From contig NZ_CP013692.1 in the NCBI RefSeq assembly GCF_001477625.1, forward strand, positions 2,914,001 to 2,978,000: a DNA stretch of 64,000 bases, written 5' to 3'. A program made the position numbers and the translations under genes. Numbering within the stretch: the first letter of the stretch is position 1; each line of letters starts with the position of its first letter. Source of the stretch: Paucibacter sp. KCTC 42545 (GTDB lineage: Bacteria > Pseudomonadota > Gammaproteobacteria > Burkholderiales > Burkholderiaceae_C). The notes below the pieces were generated by a model that was given only the letters and a program-made list of their open reading frames with translations, was not told the origin of the DNA and ran no database searches. Below, in pieces: positions 49,994 to 59,241 of the stretch.

Positions 49994-50844
49994 CTATGAC
50001 GGCTGCGCCCAGCGATGCGGCAGCAACTCAGCGATACGGCTGGCGGGCTGTGTCGGCAGCCTGGTCAGCACGTCCTTCAGGTAAGCCCATGGCTCCAGCC
50101 CATTGAGCTTGGCCGATTGGATCAAGCTCATGACGGCCGCAGCTCGCTTGCCCGCGCGCAGGCTTCCAGCGAAGAGCCAATTCGAACGCCCCAGCGCGAC
50201 AGGCCGGATACGGTTCTCGACCCAGTTGTTGTCGATGGGCAGCATGGGGTCATCAAGGTAGCGCATCAGCGCCACCCAGCGTTTGAGGCTGTAGTCGATG
50301 GCCTTGGCTGTGGCTGAGCCGTCTAGCACCTTCTGCCGGTGCAGCGTGAGCCAGAGATGCAAGGCATCGGCCACGGGCTTGGCCTGCCGCTGCCTGGCCT
50401 GCAGTCGCTGCTCTGGTGCAGATGCCTGCACCTCGCGCTCGACCTCGTACAGCTTGCCGAAGTGGCTCAGCGCCTGCTCGGCGATCTGGCTGCGATGGTT
50501 GGCCCAGAGTTCGTAGAACTTGCGCCGCGCATGCGCCATGCAGCCCACCTCAGTCATGCCCTTGGCCAGCAGAGCCTTGTAGCCGGAGTAGTCGTCGCAA
50601 ACCAGCGCACCGCGCCAGTCGCCCAGGAACTCCATCGCATGCTTGCCCGCGCGACTCTCGGCGAAGTCGTAGACGACGATGCGGCTGTCCTCGAACTGGC
50701 CGGTGCAGTAGCTCCACAAATAGGCCCTGTGCGTCTTGCCAGCACCTGGATCGAGCATCGCGACCGGTGTCTCGTCGGCATGCAGCACGCGGTGGCTGAA
50801 CATCTCGGCCTTGAGTGCGTCCACCAGCGGCTGCAACTGCACGC
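49994..50844 (-). pseudogene. IS66 transposase TnpC, C-terminal part
   Basis: This is the catalytic half of TnpC, from VQLQPLVDALKAEM to the natural C-terminus ELLPHRWAQPS. It contains VLHADETPVAMLDPG, LVCDDYSGYKALLAKG and MLPIDNNWVENRIRPVALGR, the IS66 DDE region. The frame continues from the N-terminal part at 53570-54230 across the IS21, sharing the 6-bp duplication GCACGC. It is inactive as it stands. Confidence 0.92.
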
Positions 50845-50999
50845 TGCGTATTCCATTGATCGCGGACACCGATTCCACGCTCATCGCGGACAGTGTTCCA
50901 CGCGATGGCGGACACCCCGGACTGGGATCCTGAGTGACGGCGGGGATGGTAACGCACAGACCTCAGATGAGCGTTTAGTGGCCGGGTGGCGCAGGGGCA

Positions 51000-51737
51000 T
51001 CAACGCCCGTTGGCCAGCTTCCTCATGGACTCCCCTTTGAGGGCCAGTTTGTGTGAGCCATGCACGATGCGGTCCAGGATGGCGTCAGCCAAGGTGGGAT
51101 CATCCAGCCAGGTGTGCCAGGCCGTCACCGGCAATTGGCTGGTGATGAGTGTGGCGCGGCTGCCCACGCGGTCATCCAGCAACTCCAGCAGGTCATTGCG
51201 CTCGTGTGCGGCAATGGGGGCAATGGCAAAGTCGTCAAGAATCAGTAGGTCCAGTTTGGCCAGTTGAGCCAGCCGACGGGTGAAGCTGCCGTCCCCGTGC
51301 GCCACATGCAGTTCCTCCAGCAGGCGCGGGGCGCGGGCGTAGTAAACCGAGAAGCCCAATCGTGCAGCTTGCTGGCCCAGCGCGCAGGACAGCCAGGTTT
51401 TGCCGCAACCGGTGGCACCTGTGAGTAAAACGTTATGCCCGTGGCGTAGCCAGTCTCCGCCAGCCAGTGTTTGGATGGTGTCGCGGCTGAGTCCGCGGTT
51501 GCTGCGCCAATCGATGTCTTCCAGGCAGGCTGTGGAGACCTTCAGCCGGGCGGCTTTGAGCAGCCGCTCCTGGCGTTTGCCGTCGCGCCAGTCCAGCTCC
51601 CGCTGTACCAGCAACGCAAGGCGTTGGTCAAAGGGGAGTTCGGCAACGTGGATCTGGTTGGCAGGATCCGTCAGGGCTGCTGCCATGCCGTCTAGGCGCA
51701 GCGTTCTGAGTTGTTGCAGTGTGTGTTCGTTGAGCAT
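51000..51737 (-). CDS. istB: IS21-family helper ATPase IstB
   Basis: This 245-aa AAA+ protein, related to DnaC, helps IstA in target choice and transposition. Walker A is [16 protein letters not shown]. Walker B region is [13 protein letters not shown]. The sensor/arginine segment [18 protein letters not shown] is also present. A compact N-terminal helical region [20 protein letters not shown] precedes the ATPase. It follows istA by about 100 bp. Confidence 0.95.
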   Translation of the reverse strand: MLNEHTLQQLRTLRLDGMAAALTDPANQIHVAELPFDQRLALLVQRELDWRDGKRQERLLKAARLKVSTACLEDIDWRSNRGLSRDTIQTLAGGDWLRHGHNVLLTGATGCGKTWLSCALGQQAARLGFSVYYARAPRLLEELHVAHGDGSFTRRLAQLAKLDLLILDDFAIAPIAAHERNDLLELLDDRVGSRATLITSQLPVTAWHTWLDDPTLADAILDRIVHGSHKLALKGESMRKLANGR

Positions 51738-51840
51738 GTTGATTCCTTGTTGAATCGGTGTTTTGTTTGGCGTCTTAGTTAGACGTTATGAATCGGGTTC
51801 TTCGATAAACACAGGCCCCTGCCGGGCCTTGTGTCCGGCC

Positions 51841-53385
51841 TCAGTGGTAGTAGTCGGGGCCGCGCAGGTTTGCGTGCAGGGGCAAACTGGTTTGGGTGGG
51901 CAGCGGCGCATCGATGGGACGCTGATCCAGGCCGCACTGCAAGATGGAGGCGACGCTTTTGTAGTTTGGCGCACGAATCGACTGGGCACGCGCGCACGCG
52001 GCCTCCAGTCGTTCATGGCCGTACTCCCGGCCCAGGCGCATGAGGCCCAGGCAGGATCGGTAGCCCTGCTCGGGATGGGCGCGGCGCTCCATCTGCCAGC
52101 GCACCACGGCGGCAGTGGCCGCACCGATGCCCTCGGCCCAGGTGATGAGCTTGTCCGGCGTCCATTGCAGGTGCGCCCGGTGCGAGGGTGGCATGTGCTC
52201 GGGCGCGGTGGAGTGGGCCCCTCGGTGCGGGCTCAGGGCATGGACAGCCACGCGGGCCTGGCCCTCCAGCACCTCCAGCGTGGTGGCCGTGATGCGCAGC
52301 TCCACCCGCCGGCCCACCAGGCGGTGGGGGGCGGAGTAGTAATGCCCATCGAGTTCAACGTGATAGTCGATGTTGACCCGCGCGGGCTTGAAGCGAGCGA
52401 TGGCCATGCGCGTCGCCGGCAAGGGCCCCAGGAGAGGCCGATCCAGGCTGGCAAAGGCGCTGGCACGGCAGCCGGGCAGTTTCTTGAACGGGCGTTGGTT
52501 GAGCTCTTGCAGCAGGGCCGCAATGGCTTTGTTCAAGGCGGCCAGGCTGAAGAATTGTTGATGGCGCAGGCGCGCCAGAATCCAGCGCTCGACCACCTGC
52601 ACGGCCACCTCGACCTTAGGCTTGTCGCGCGGCTTGGCCGGTCGGGCTGGCAGCACGGCCAGGCCGTAGTGGTGGGAGAGCTCATCCAGCAAGCGGTGGC
52701 TGGTGGGCTCGTAGCGGTCGGGCCGGATCATGAGCGCACGCGGCTGGTCAGGCACGAGCAGACGGGGCACCCCGCCGATGAACTCCAGCGTGGCGATGAT
52801 GCAGGCGACCCAGTCGGCGGCCTTCTGGGCCGGCGTGGCGCAGGCATAGGTGTAGTTCGATGCGCCCAGCACGGCCACGAACACCTGCGCCTGGGTGATC
52901 TCGCCAGTGGCGGCATCCACCATGGGCACGGTCTGCCCGGCATAGTCCACGAAGAGCTTGTCGCCGGCCTCATGGGTCTGGCGCATGGAGCGCCTCAAGC
53001 GCTGGGCCCATTGCTGGTACTTCTCGCAAAAGGCGCTGTACTTGTAGGCCTGGCCCTGGTGTTGTGCTTGGTATTCCTCCCAGAGCAGCTGCAAGGTGAC
53101 GCCGGGGCGTTTGAGTTCGATGTGAAGTGTGGCGTAGTCGGGCTCCAGGTGGCGGGACTGGCGTGCCACAGCGGGCCGGTAAAGCCGGCCCTGCAGTTCG
53201 GCGTCGCTCAAAGCCTGAGCGGCGTTCCAGTCCAGCCCGGCGACGCGGGCATAACTGGCGATCTCACTGACCGTGGATTTGGAGATGCCCAGCGAGGTGC
53301 CAATTTGGCGCTGGCTGAGTTTGCCGCTGTGCAGCAGTTGCAAAGTGTGTCGAATCTTGCTCATGGTGACTCTCGGTGTGGGCAT
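51841..53385 (-). CDS. istA: IS21-family transposase IstA
   Basis: This 514-aa DDE transposase has an N-terminal helix-turn-helix (LLHSGKLSQRQIGTSLGISKSTVSEIASYARV). The integrase core has GDKLFVDYAGQTVPMVD and later [25 protein letters not shown], with HLQWTPDKLITWAEGIG near the end. The frame is complete. About 70 percent of residues match the second, partial IstA at 63173-64000 by eye, so the two are related but different elements. Confidence 0.94.
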   Translation of the reverse strand: MPTPRVTMSKIRHTLQLLHSGKLSQRQIGTSLGISKSTVSEIASYARVAGLDWNAAQALSDAELQGRLYRPAVARQSRHLEPDYATLHIELKRPGVTLQLLWEEYQAQHQGQAYKYSAFCEKYQQWAQRLRRSMRQTHEAGDKLFVDYAGQTVPMVDAATGEITQAQVFVAVLGASNYTYACATPAQKAADWVACIIATLEFIGGVPRLLVPDQPRALMIRPDRYEPTSHRLLDELSHHYGLAVLPARPAKPRDKPKVEVAVQVVERWILARLRHQQFFSLAALNKAIAALLQELNQRPFKKLPGCRASAFASLDRPLLGPLPATRMAIARFKPARVNIDYHVELDGHYYSAPHRLVGRRVELRITATTLEVLEGQARVAVHALSPHRGAHSTAPEHMPPSHRAHLQWTPDKLITWAEGIGAATAAVVRWQMERRAHPEQGYRSCLGLMRLGREYGHERLEAACARAQSIRAPNYKSVASILQCGLDQRPIDAPLPTQTSLPLHANLRGPDYYH

Positions 53386-53569
53386 CGCTGGGTTCCGGTG
53401 AAAAGACCGGGCAGCCTATGCCTCGTTGGAGTCACTCAGGACACAGCCAAAGTGTCCGCCATCAAAATGGAACGCTGTCCGCCATCAGCGTGGAATGGTG
53501 TCCGCGATGACGCTGGAATGCTGTCCGCCATCAACGTGGAATGGTGTCCGCCATGGCGTGGAATACGCA

Positions 53570-54230
53570 GCACGCCGCAGGCGCCGACCCAGGCGGCCAG
53601 TGTCGACCGCGGCAAGGCCACACCGGAGCGGGCGTAGATGCTTTCTTGCCTGTACAGCGGTTGATGGTCGGCGTACTTAGCGACCAGCACCTGCGCCAGC
53701 AGGCCAGCGGTGGGAATGCCCTTGTCGATGACGTGCGCCTCGACCGGCGCTTGCACCAAGCGCTCACACTTGGCACAGGCCCACTTGCCACGGATGTGAC
53801 GCTCGACGGTGAACACGCCGGGCTCGTAGTCCAGCTTCTCGGCCACGTCCTCGCCGATGCGCTTCATCTGGCAGCCGCACGTACACAGGGTGCTGTCAGG
53901 CTCGTGGCGGAACTCGCGGCGTGGCAGCTCGGCCGGAAGAGCCTGGCGCCTGGGTGTCTGGCGCTCTGGGCTGGCTGGCCTGGTGGCGAGTTGCTGCAGT
54001 TCGCTTTGCACCGCCTCCAGGTCTTCGTCGACCGAGTCTTCGAGCAGGCTGCGCTGATCGCCTTGGAACACTTCGCTGCTGGCCGCGAACTTCATCCGCT
54101 TGAGCACCGCGTTCTCGTGCGTGAGCTTGTCGATGGTGGCCTGCTTGTGGCGTACCTCGTTCAGCAGTCGCTCGGTCAGCACGCGCAACTGCGCGGGTGT
54201 CAGGTCATCGAGTTGGGCTTCGTGGATCAC
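53570..54230 (-). pseudogene. IS66 transposase TnpC, N-terminal part
   Basis: This is the N-terminal part of TnpC: a coiled coil (LRVLTERLLNEVRHKQATIDKLTHENAVL), the IS66 zinc-finger segment with CTCGCQMKRIGEDVAEKLDYEPG and CAKCERL, and PTAGLLAQVLVAKYADHQPLYRQ. Translation runs into the IS21 right end after WVGACGV and then gains foreign residues. The start is a GTG at 54230. Confidence 0.92.
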
Positions 54231-54287
54231 GAGAATGCATCTTGCCCGCTTCGATACCAGCAGGCATCGGCACTTCCGGCAATTGCA

Positions 54288-54620
54288 CTACAGCACGCGA
54301 ATGACTCCGGCCTCGCCCATCATCTGCCATGGCAAGCCCAGCACGAGCGCGTCGAGTTGCTCGCGGCTCAGACTCAATGTGCCTTCGACGTGATGGGGCC
54401 AGATGAACTTGCCGCGATGCAGCCGCCGGGCGGCCAGCCAGATGCCGACACCGTCGTGCACCAGCACCTTCATACGGTTGGCGCGTCGATTGGCGAAGAG
54501 GTAGGCGGTGTGCGGGTGAGCAGCGCCGAAGACCTTGACCACGCGGGCCAACGCCGACTCGGTTCCGGCGCGCATGTCCAGCGGCTCGACAGCCATCCAC
54601 ACAGCGTCGATGCGGATCAA
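54288..54620 (-). CDS. IS66 accessory protein TnpB
   Basis: This 110-aa protein reads [42 protein letters not shown] and GKFIWP as in IS66 OrfB. It starts at a TTG that overlaps the tnpA stop (TTGA, 54617-54620), consistent with coupling. Complete. Confidence 0.92.
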   Translation of the reverse strand: MIRIDAVWMAVEPLDMRAGTESALARVVKVFGAAHPHTAYLFANRRANRMKVLVHDGVGIWLAARRLHRGKFIWPHHVEGTLSLSREQLDALVLGLPWQMMGEAGVIRVL

Positions 54621-54979
54621 CGCAGCAACTCGCGGGTCCAGGCGGCGAACTCGGCCGCCGCCGATGTCGGCCAGTTGATCGTCATGGCGATGGCGCCGCG
54701 TCGCAGGTCGACCTGGATGGCGGCGCTGGAGACAGGATCAGGCGCAGGTGTCGATGCAAGCGACACCGGAACGAAGCCGCTTGAGATCGTGGGCACTGAT
54801 GGCTTGCCTTCGCGCGCCAGTTGCCGCCAGCGGTGCACGACGTTGGCATTGATGCCGTGGCCCAGGGCCACCTTCGCCACCGATGTGCCTGGCGCTGCGC
54901 ATTCGGCCAGCACCTGTACCTTCAACGCCTCGCTATACGTCCGTCGCCTCGTGGGCTTGTCGCTTGCCATCGTGTCCAC
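54617..54979 (-). CDS. IS66 accessory protein TnpA
   Basis: This 120-aa helix-turn-helix protein of the IS66 set reads [38 protein letters not shown] and [15 protein letters not shown]. Internal start MASDK (54970) is also possible. It is the first gene of the IS66 transposition operon. Confidence 0.9.
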   Translation of the reverse strand: MDTMASDKPTRRRTYSEALKVQVLAECAAPGTSVAKVALGHGINANVVHRWRQLAREGKPSVPTISSGFVPVSLASTPAPDPVSSAAIQVDLRRGAIAMTINWPTSAAAEFAAWTRELLR

Positions 54980-55057
54980 CTGTGATTACGTGGACACGAT
55001 CCTTGCAGTCGCAATGCCTCAATTCAAGACGGGATGCCCGGACGCATACATTAGGGC

Positions 55058-55872
55058 AACCTTCAACCACCGGGCAAATGGCAAAGACCGTGGCGAAATT
55101 TCTGAAAGTGGCGGGGCATTTCAGGAATGAACAGTTGAAGGTCGAAGAGCCCACGCAACTGGACGTTGCGACGTTATTGCGAAGGCGCCGAAATGCAGAG
55201 CACTCGCAATATGACAGAGTGTTCCTTTGCGTAGATTCGTTGGTGGCAACGCCCGACTTCGAAAAAAGGTTACGTAATATCTTGATTGAGGCGAGTTGCC
55301 CTGTTGCAGTTTTGGATGTCGCCTACAGCAAGAAGCTTGAGGCCTTGGTTGTTGCAGGGTCAGGTAGATATTTGGCTCGGGCCTCCGAAATGGAACCGAT
55401 ACCGTGGATCGCAGACGCATTTGGCGAGCTAAATCCTTCAATCGAGACTGATGCCTTCTTGACAGTCGAGAACGAAGAAGTCCCCTCACAGGTGTCATTC
55501 GTCAGTCACGTACCCAACGAAATTACCGGGATCGGCAACCTTCGTGCGCTAGTGGCTGGCATGGTTAAAGGCGTCAACAAGGGCTTCGAGAAGAACTTGA
55601 ATTTAGTCGGCGTTGGCTACCAGGCCCAAGCCCAGGGTCAGAAACTGAATTTGCAAATCGGTTTCTCACACCCCGTGACTAAGGATCTCCCGGCTGGCGT
55701 CACGGTAAAGACCCAGTCCCCTACCGAAATATTGATCAAAGGGGCGGACCGGCGGGTTGTCGGCCAGATCGCTGCGGAGGTGCGTGCGGCCCGTCCACCC
55801 GAGCCGTTTCGGGGAAGGGGTGTTCGTCACTTTGATGAGCGTGCGGTCTCCAAGAAGAGCAAGAGAAAGTAG
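55058..55872 (+). pseudogene. Winged-helix/L6-fusion gene, 3' part: ribosomal protein L6 C-terminal domain
   Basis: This continues the frame broken at 49947. It begins [22 protein letters not shown] possible Rossmann-like stretch follows ([41 protein letters not shown]). From about 55525 it turns into ribosomal protein L6: [91 protein letters not shown], ending KKSKRK. This equals roughly E. coli L6 residues 62-177: the last helix of the N-domain plus the whole C-domain. It ends at the natural L6 terminus and has many substitutions but no frame damage, which points to a maintained fusion rather than a fresh accident. Confidence 0.75.
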
Positions 55873-56428
55873 TTTGATCGCAGATGGTTCGAGGCTTGCC
55901 CTCTGGCCTGAAATCGGCCTGCGGGATCCTGCATGCTGGCACAGATTCGGGATGGCCTTCAAGCTGGGCGGCAGCGCCGTACGAAGCCCGGCCGACTCGC
56001 TGTAGGCTCCTTCCACAAGCAGCTGACTCCGAAGCGGACACCGACCTACGCCTGCTTGTGGCTGGCAGCGCCAGTTCGCGGACCTCGCCGGCAGCTAGCC
56101 TTGGCCAGCTCTGTTTGCGATCATTGAAAACTGACCCCGGGAGGTGCGGAAAAAAGCTTGGACTGGCTAAGCAGCAATTCCCAAGCTCCAGCGGTGTACA
56201 CAAGCGACCGATACTTGTCGATACTTCTAATGTCCTCTTCCAGATCGCTGATCTCGCCATTTGGACTCACCTGTTGCCCATGGAAAATCACACCTTCGTT
56301 GGTTTGCGAAGTGCTTCGGCCTCTTTGCGAAGATCGAAATGTGTTGCTCGCAGGATGTCCAGTTGTGCGTACTGCATCACACGCAGCTCCGCAATCGTCT
56401 GCTCTGCCGCCCTGAGTTTGGCCGTCAA
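55873..56428. other. Remnant-rich gap with a solo IS end and a coiled-coil relic
   Basis: No intact gene. At 56119-56140 the sequence TCATTGAAAACTGACCCC looks like a lone terminus of an IS21-like element. On the minus strand, 56121-56435 translates in part to SDLEEDIRSIDKYRSLVYTAGAWELL. A neighbouring frame gives AAEQTIAELRVMQYAQLDIL, a helical/coiled-coil relic. Neither has a full gene around it. Confidence 0.4.
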
Positions 56429-56498
56429 CCTGCATGGCTCAACGGAATGTTGGCACTTGTGTCAAAAATGGCTTAATTCGTCGTTGGTGCCAACAGTC
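56426..56498 (+). repeat. 73-bp inverted repeat, left copy
   Basis: This segment containing CTGCATGGCTCAACGG, AAAAATGGCTTAATTCG and GCCAACAG occurs in opposite orientation at 60031-60103 with about 90 percent identity. It encloses a smaller inverted repeat, GTTGGCAC and GTGCCAAC. The CTGCATGG end faces outward in both copies, as terminal repeats of a mobile unit would. Confidence 0.8.
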
Positions 56499-56539
56499 CT
56501 TTGACGGTAAAGCGGTAGGCGGTAGGCGCTGAGGGTAGG

Positions 56540-56983
56540 CGTCAGCTTTGTGGCGTCGAGTTCGGGACAGTCAAAGTCTCCTCCGGGCCAACTGCGTGAA
56601 CTGGTTGAGCCAAGGTGAACGCCCGCTTTGGGCACAATGCTGCCGAAATGAGGCGGGCCGCGACCGTCAGCAATGCGCTGCAGAGTAGTCGCCCTTCTCC
56701 GCCGTACGCGTTGCCGAACTTGGTGCGCAGCGCCACCGATTTTCGTACGGACGCTTGATGACTTGATCCTTGGCCGCATTCAGCGCCATCAGCGGCAAGC
56801 CCAGCTGGGACACTCGCACCCGCACTTGTTGCCTCGATGTTCGGTCTCAATTTCGCCGATGTCGCGAGGCTGCCCGGACACCAAATCGTGCGCCCAAGCC
56901 ATGGCCAACTCAGAGAGCACCAGCCTGGCCGATTCTGGTGAGCGCGACTTCATCACGACCGCTGCAGGTGCTACCTTGGCCAT
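56540..56983 (-). pseudogene. CoiA/DUF6035-like gene remnant
   Basis: From ATG 56983 the frame reads MAKVAPAAVVMKSRSPESAR, LAMAWAHDLVSGQPRDIGEI and HRGNKCGCECPS, then breaks. A base restored there continues CGLPLMALNAAKDQVIKRPY, after which frame is lost again near 56700. The Cys-rich CGCECPSCG followed by a conserved block is the pattern of CoiA-like competence-protein domains that carry a zinc site beside a nuclease-like fold. It starts seven bases after the DUF4268 stop, so both were one operon. Confidence 0.5.
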
Positions 56984-56989
56984 CGCCGC

Positions 56990-57550
56990 TCAGTAGGTCA
57001 GCTGGGCCACGCGCTGCCGCATGGCATTGTCGAGCCGGACCAAGGCATCGACCATGTTGGCGTGGATGCTCAGCCACAGCTCTACAGGCGTCTTGTAGCC
57101 TCCGTCGATCAGGTATCGGATTCCGCAGCCTTCACCCTCGGGTAGCTCCTGCCAGTCCAGGGCAGCGCCAAAGTCGGCTTCGATCCCTGCCTTGTGCACT
57201 TCGAGGGCCTTGAACGCTGCTTTGTTCTTGGCGGCCTGGCCGGTGCCGTGGGCAATCCAAAGTTCAACCTGTGAGTCCGTCCGGCGGGTTGTGTAGGTCA
57301 GTGTGAATCCCAGGCGATTGATGCCGCCGCTGAGCCAGTCGTCCGACGTGGGCTTGCGGTTGGCGTGCACGTCACTCTTGCCTTTGGCAACCTGCCGAAG
57401 CCCCTCCCAGAACTTCAGGCGCAGGTCATGCCGATCCGTTCGGCTTTGCCGCTCGGCCTGTTTCTTGACGCCGATCTGGGTCTGGAAGGCCGTGGCCTCC
57501 GGCAACGGAATCAGCTGCTGCACGTCCAGCAATAGCGTGCCGTCGGCCAT
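56990..57550 (-). CDS. DUF4268-domain protein, probably 5'-truncated
   Basis: The 186 codons from ATG 57550 match the DUF4268 domain: LRLKFWEGLRQVAKGKSDVHANRKPTSD, GFTLTYTTRRTDSQVELWI, ALEVHKAGIEADFGAALDW and the closing MVDALVRLDNAMRQRVAQL. DUF4268 normally forms the C-terminal part of longer proteins, often with a nuclease-like N-domain, and is common in phage-defence and accessory regions. Here only about 60 residues precede the domain, so the N-terminal part is likely lost. A CoiA-like relic follows at once on the same strand. Confidence 0.75.
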   Translation of the reverse strand: MADGTLLLDVQQLIPLPEATAFQTQIGVKKQAERQSRTDRHDLRLKFWEGLRQVAKGKSDVHANRKPTSDDWLSGGINRLGFTLTYTTRRTDSQVELWIAHGTGQAAKNKAAFKALEVHKAGIEADFGAALDWQELPEGEGCGIRYLIDGGYKTPVELWLSIHANMVDALVRLDNAMRQRVAQLTY

Positions 57551-57657
57551 GCGGTAGCCCTGAGCAGCGCCACAAGCTGCGCGAAAAGTAAAGCAGAGAT
57601 GAGGAAGTTTCGATCATCCGAGCAAAGATTGGTCGGAAGCACCTAGCTTAGAGAACC

Positions 57658-58000
57658 CTATCCCCTCCGGAAACGCCTCGCAGCCAAGAATGCGCCGCCG
57701 GCGAGTAGCAGAGCGTACTGACTTGGTTCTGGTACGGGCGCGGCAATTGCTGCCGTCAACCAGACGTCACCTTTCGCACGGTCGTAGGAAACCTCGAACA
57801 ACTGCCCCATAGCCCGCAAGATGCAGTTTGGAAAAGCTTCCATTCAGGCCGTTTGCCGAAGCATCCAGAATCATGAAGGAGTCACCTATAGCGAAGCTGC
57901 AACTGGCGTAGCAGTGCCAAGATAATTCCCTCGCTAACGTGGCGGTGCCCGTGACAGTATGGAAGTCGGTTAGGGCTTTGTTTGTGTCGTGCGCCGGCAA
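57658..58000 (-). pseudogene. PEP-CTERM protein remnant
   Basis: The C-terminal frame reads QLFEVSYDRAKGDVWLTAAIAAPVPEPSQYALLLAGGAFLAARRFRRG in segments, a clear PEP-CTERM sorting tail. Upstream, in a different frame, VTGTATLARELSWHCYASCSF, GDSFMILDASANG and KLHLAGYG fit the end of an exported domain. A frameshift near 57810 separates the two. No signal peptide was found. Confidence 0.65.
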
Positions 58001-58171
58001 TCTTTGCGGACTTCGTACAGGCTTGGCCGTTGCGATGGAAGCCCGGTCGAGCGCGTGCTGAATGGGCTCGCAGCAGTCAATGACCTGCCTTCGGAGTAGG
58101 CCGCGCTGATGTCGGGCTTCCTGTGGGCTGCTGTTATTTCGGCAAGCAGAGCTAGAAAACCTCGGCCAGCC

Positions 58172-58582
58172 TCAGTTGGCCTTCGACCTTTTAGGCTTGA
58201 GATTTACGCCCCCACTGACCTTGGTGCCGTCTGGTGTCATGACTTCGCCGTTCATGTCAATGTCATATCCGTTAACGAGCGACCAGACGAGGGAGACGCC
58301 AAGACAAACGATGATGGAGATGACGGCCACAGTTGCGAGCTCACCGCCGGTCATTGCCGCGATACCGGATACGGCAAGAACGGCTGGAGCTGCCGGTGTG
58401 AAGGAGGCGCCGATACCTACCCCTGCGGCCGCCAGAATGCTAAGCAGGACGGGAGTCGAAGCCTTCTTTAGAAAGATGATCCGTTTAGCAAGATTTGTAT
58501 CAACTATCTGAATCTCGACCGACTTGGCCAAGAGTGCAGCTTTGAGCTCATCGATGGTTCGAACATGGGTGGCAGAAGGCAT
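58172..58582 (-). CDS. Hypothetical two-helix membrane protein (136 aa)
   Basis: The protein was not recognised. The N-terminal 40 residues are soluble (RTIDELKAALLAKSVEIQIVD). Two hydrophobic segments follow: TPVLLSILAAAGVGIGASF with AVLAVSGIAAM, and ATVAVISIIVCLGVSLVWSLV. The tail is DIDMNGEVMTPDGTKVSGGVN and ends KPKRSKAN. The glycine/alanine-rich helices recall small pore-like or holin-like proteins, but there is no family evidence. The start codon lacks a good ribosome site. Confidence 0.55.
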   Translation of the reverse strand: MPSATHVRTIDELKAALLAKSVEIQIVDTNLAKRIIFLKKASTPVLLSILAAAGVGIGASFTPAAPAVLAVSGIAAMTGGELATVAVISIIVCLGVSLVWSLVNGYDIDMNGEVMTPDGTKVSGGVNLKPKRSKAN

Positions 58583-59241
58583 ATGGTTTCGACCATGTCA
58601 CTCGGAGCTTGGTCGTGCAGGAGTTGCAATGCTTAGGGTTGTACCCGATGATTGAATTGCGGTGCGCTCCTTCGAATCCCAATCAGCGAGATAGCGTGAT
58701 TGATTTGACGGGGAGTACGCATTGACATGAAAAAGCTTCATCCATAGTCAAGGACGGCACCCAAGGAAGCGGCGAAGCTTCTAGAGCCTGTGAAACATCA
58801 AGAAGCGTCCCAGCAAAGCAAAGCAAAGCAAAGAACAATTCGACAAGATGACAAGTCAATTTGGCTTGCCCATGAAGCAATTAGTCGAATCAGGAAGCGT
58901 TCGGATTGTCAACGAAGCGAACAGGCGGCATTGAGGGGCAGCAGGCCGGACATTGCGTGGCAGGTGTCCAATCAGGAGTCTGCGCGAAAGACCGGGCTGT
59001 ATTTTCAGCTCGCCGCCTTGTCAATCTTGATGAGGTCGAAAAGATGGTGATCCAACTTTGACGCAGTTTCCTGAGCGACACCACCGCGCGAGCAGGTGCG
59101 TCGTTGCCGGAGTGGCGTGAGCCGGCCGTGCGGCGCTCAATCCATGTTAGATATTCCTTGATTTGCCAACAGGCCCATTCGATGGCTCACGCCTTGAGCT
59201 AGCTGTAGGTAAAACTGGCCACTTCAAAGCAAGGAGTTTTT
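58583..59241. other. Intergenic with a short tandem repeat
   Basis: No convincing gene. At 58812-58833 the unit AGCAA is repeated four times. Such a run can vary by slippage, but no reading frame that it would switch is evident. GC is lower than the backbone. Confidence 0.4.

Larger units (their letters stand above)
50845..53569 (-). mobile_element. IS21-family element nested in IS66 tnpC
   Basis: The terminal repeat TGCGTATTCCA (from 50845) is matched perfectly by TGGAATACGCA (ending 53569). The 6-bp target duplication GCACGC lies at 50839-50844 and 53570-53575. Length is 2725 bp. Inside each end are multiple degenerate copies of a unit around TGTCCGCCATCAACGTGGAA: about three at the left and five at the right (53449-53560). 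These are the transposase-binding repeats typical of IS21. It carries istA and istB. Confidence 0.95.
49948..55049 (-). mobile_element. IS66-family element carrying a nested IS21
   Basis: The ends are inverted repeats GTATGCGTCCAGCCAAG (from 49948) and, read from the right, GTATGCGTCCGGGCATC (from 55049). An 8-bp direct repeat ATTAGGGC flanks it at 49940-49947 and 55050-55057, the duplication size expected for IS66. It carries tnpA, tnpB and tnpC on the minus strand; tnpC is split by an IS21 element. Without the IS21 the IS66 would be about 2.4 kb. Confidence 0.95.

Noticed and set aside
53449..53560. Five short repeats resembling a small array
   Set aside because: They are the transposase-binding repeats at the right end of the nested IS21, matched by similar units at its left end.
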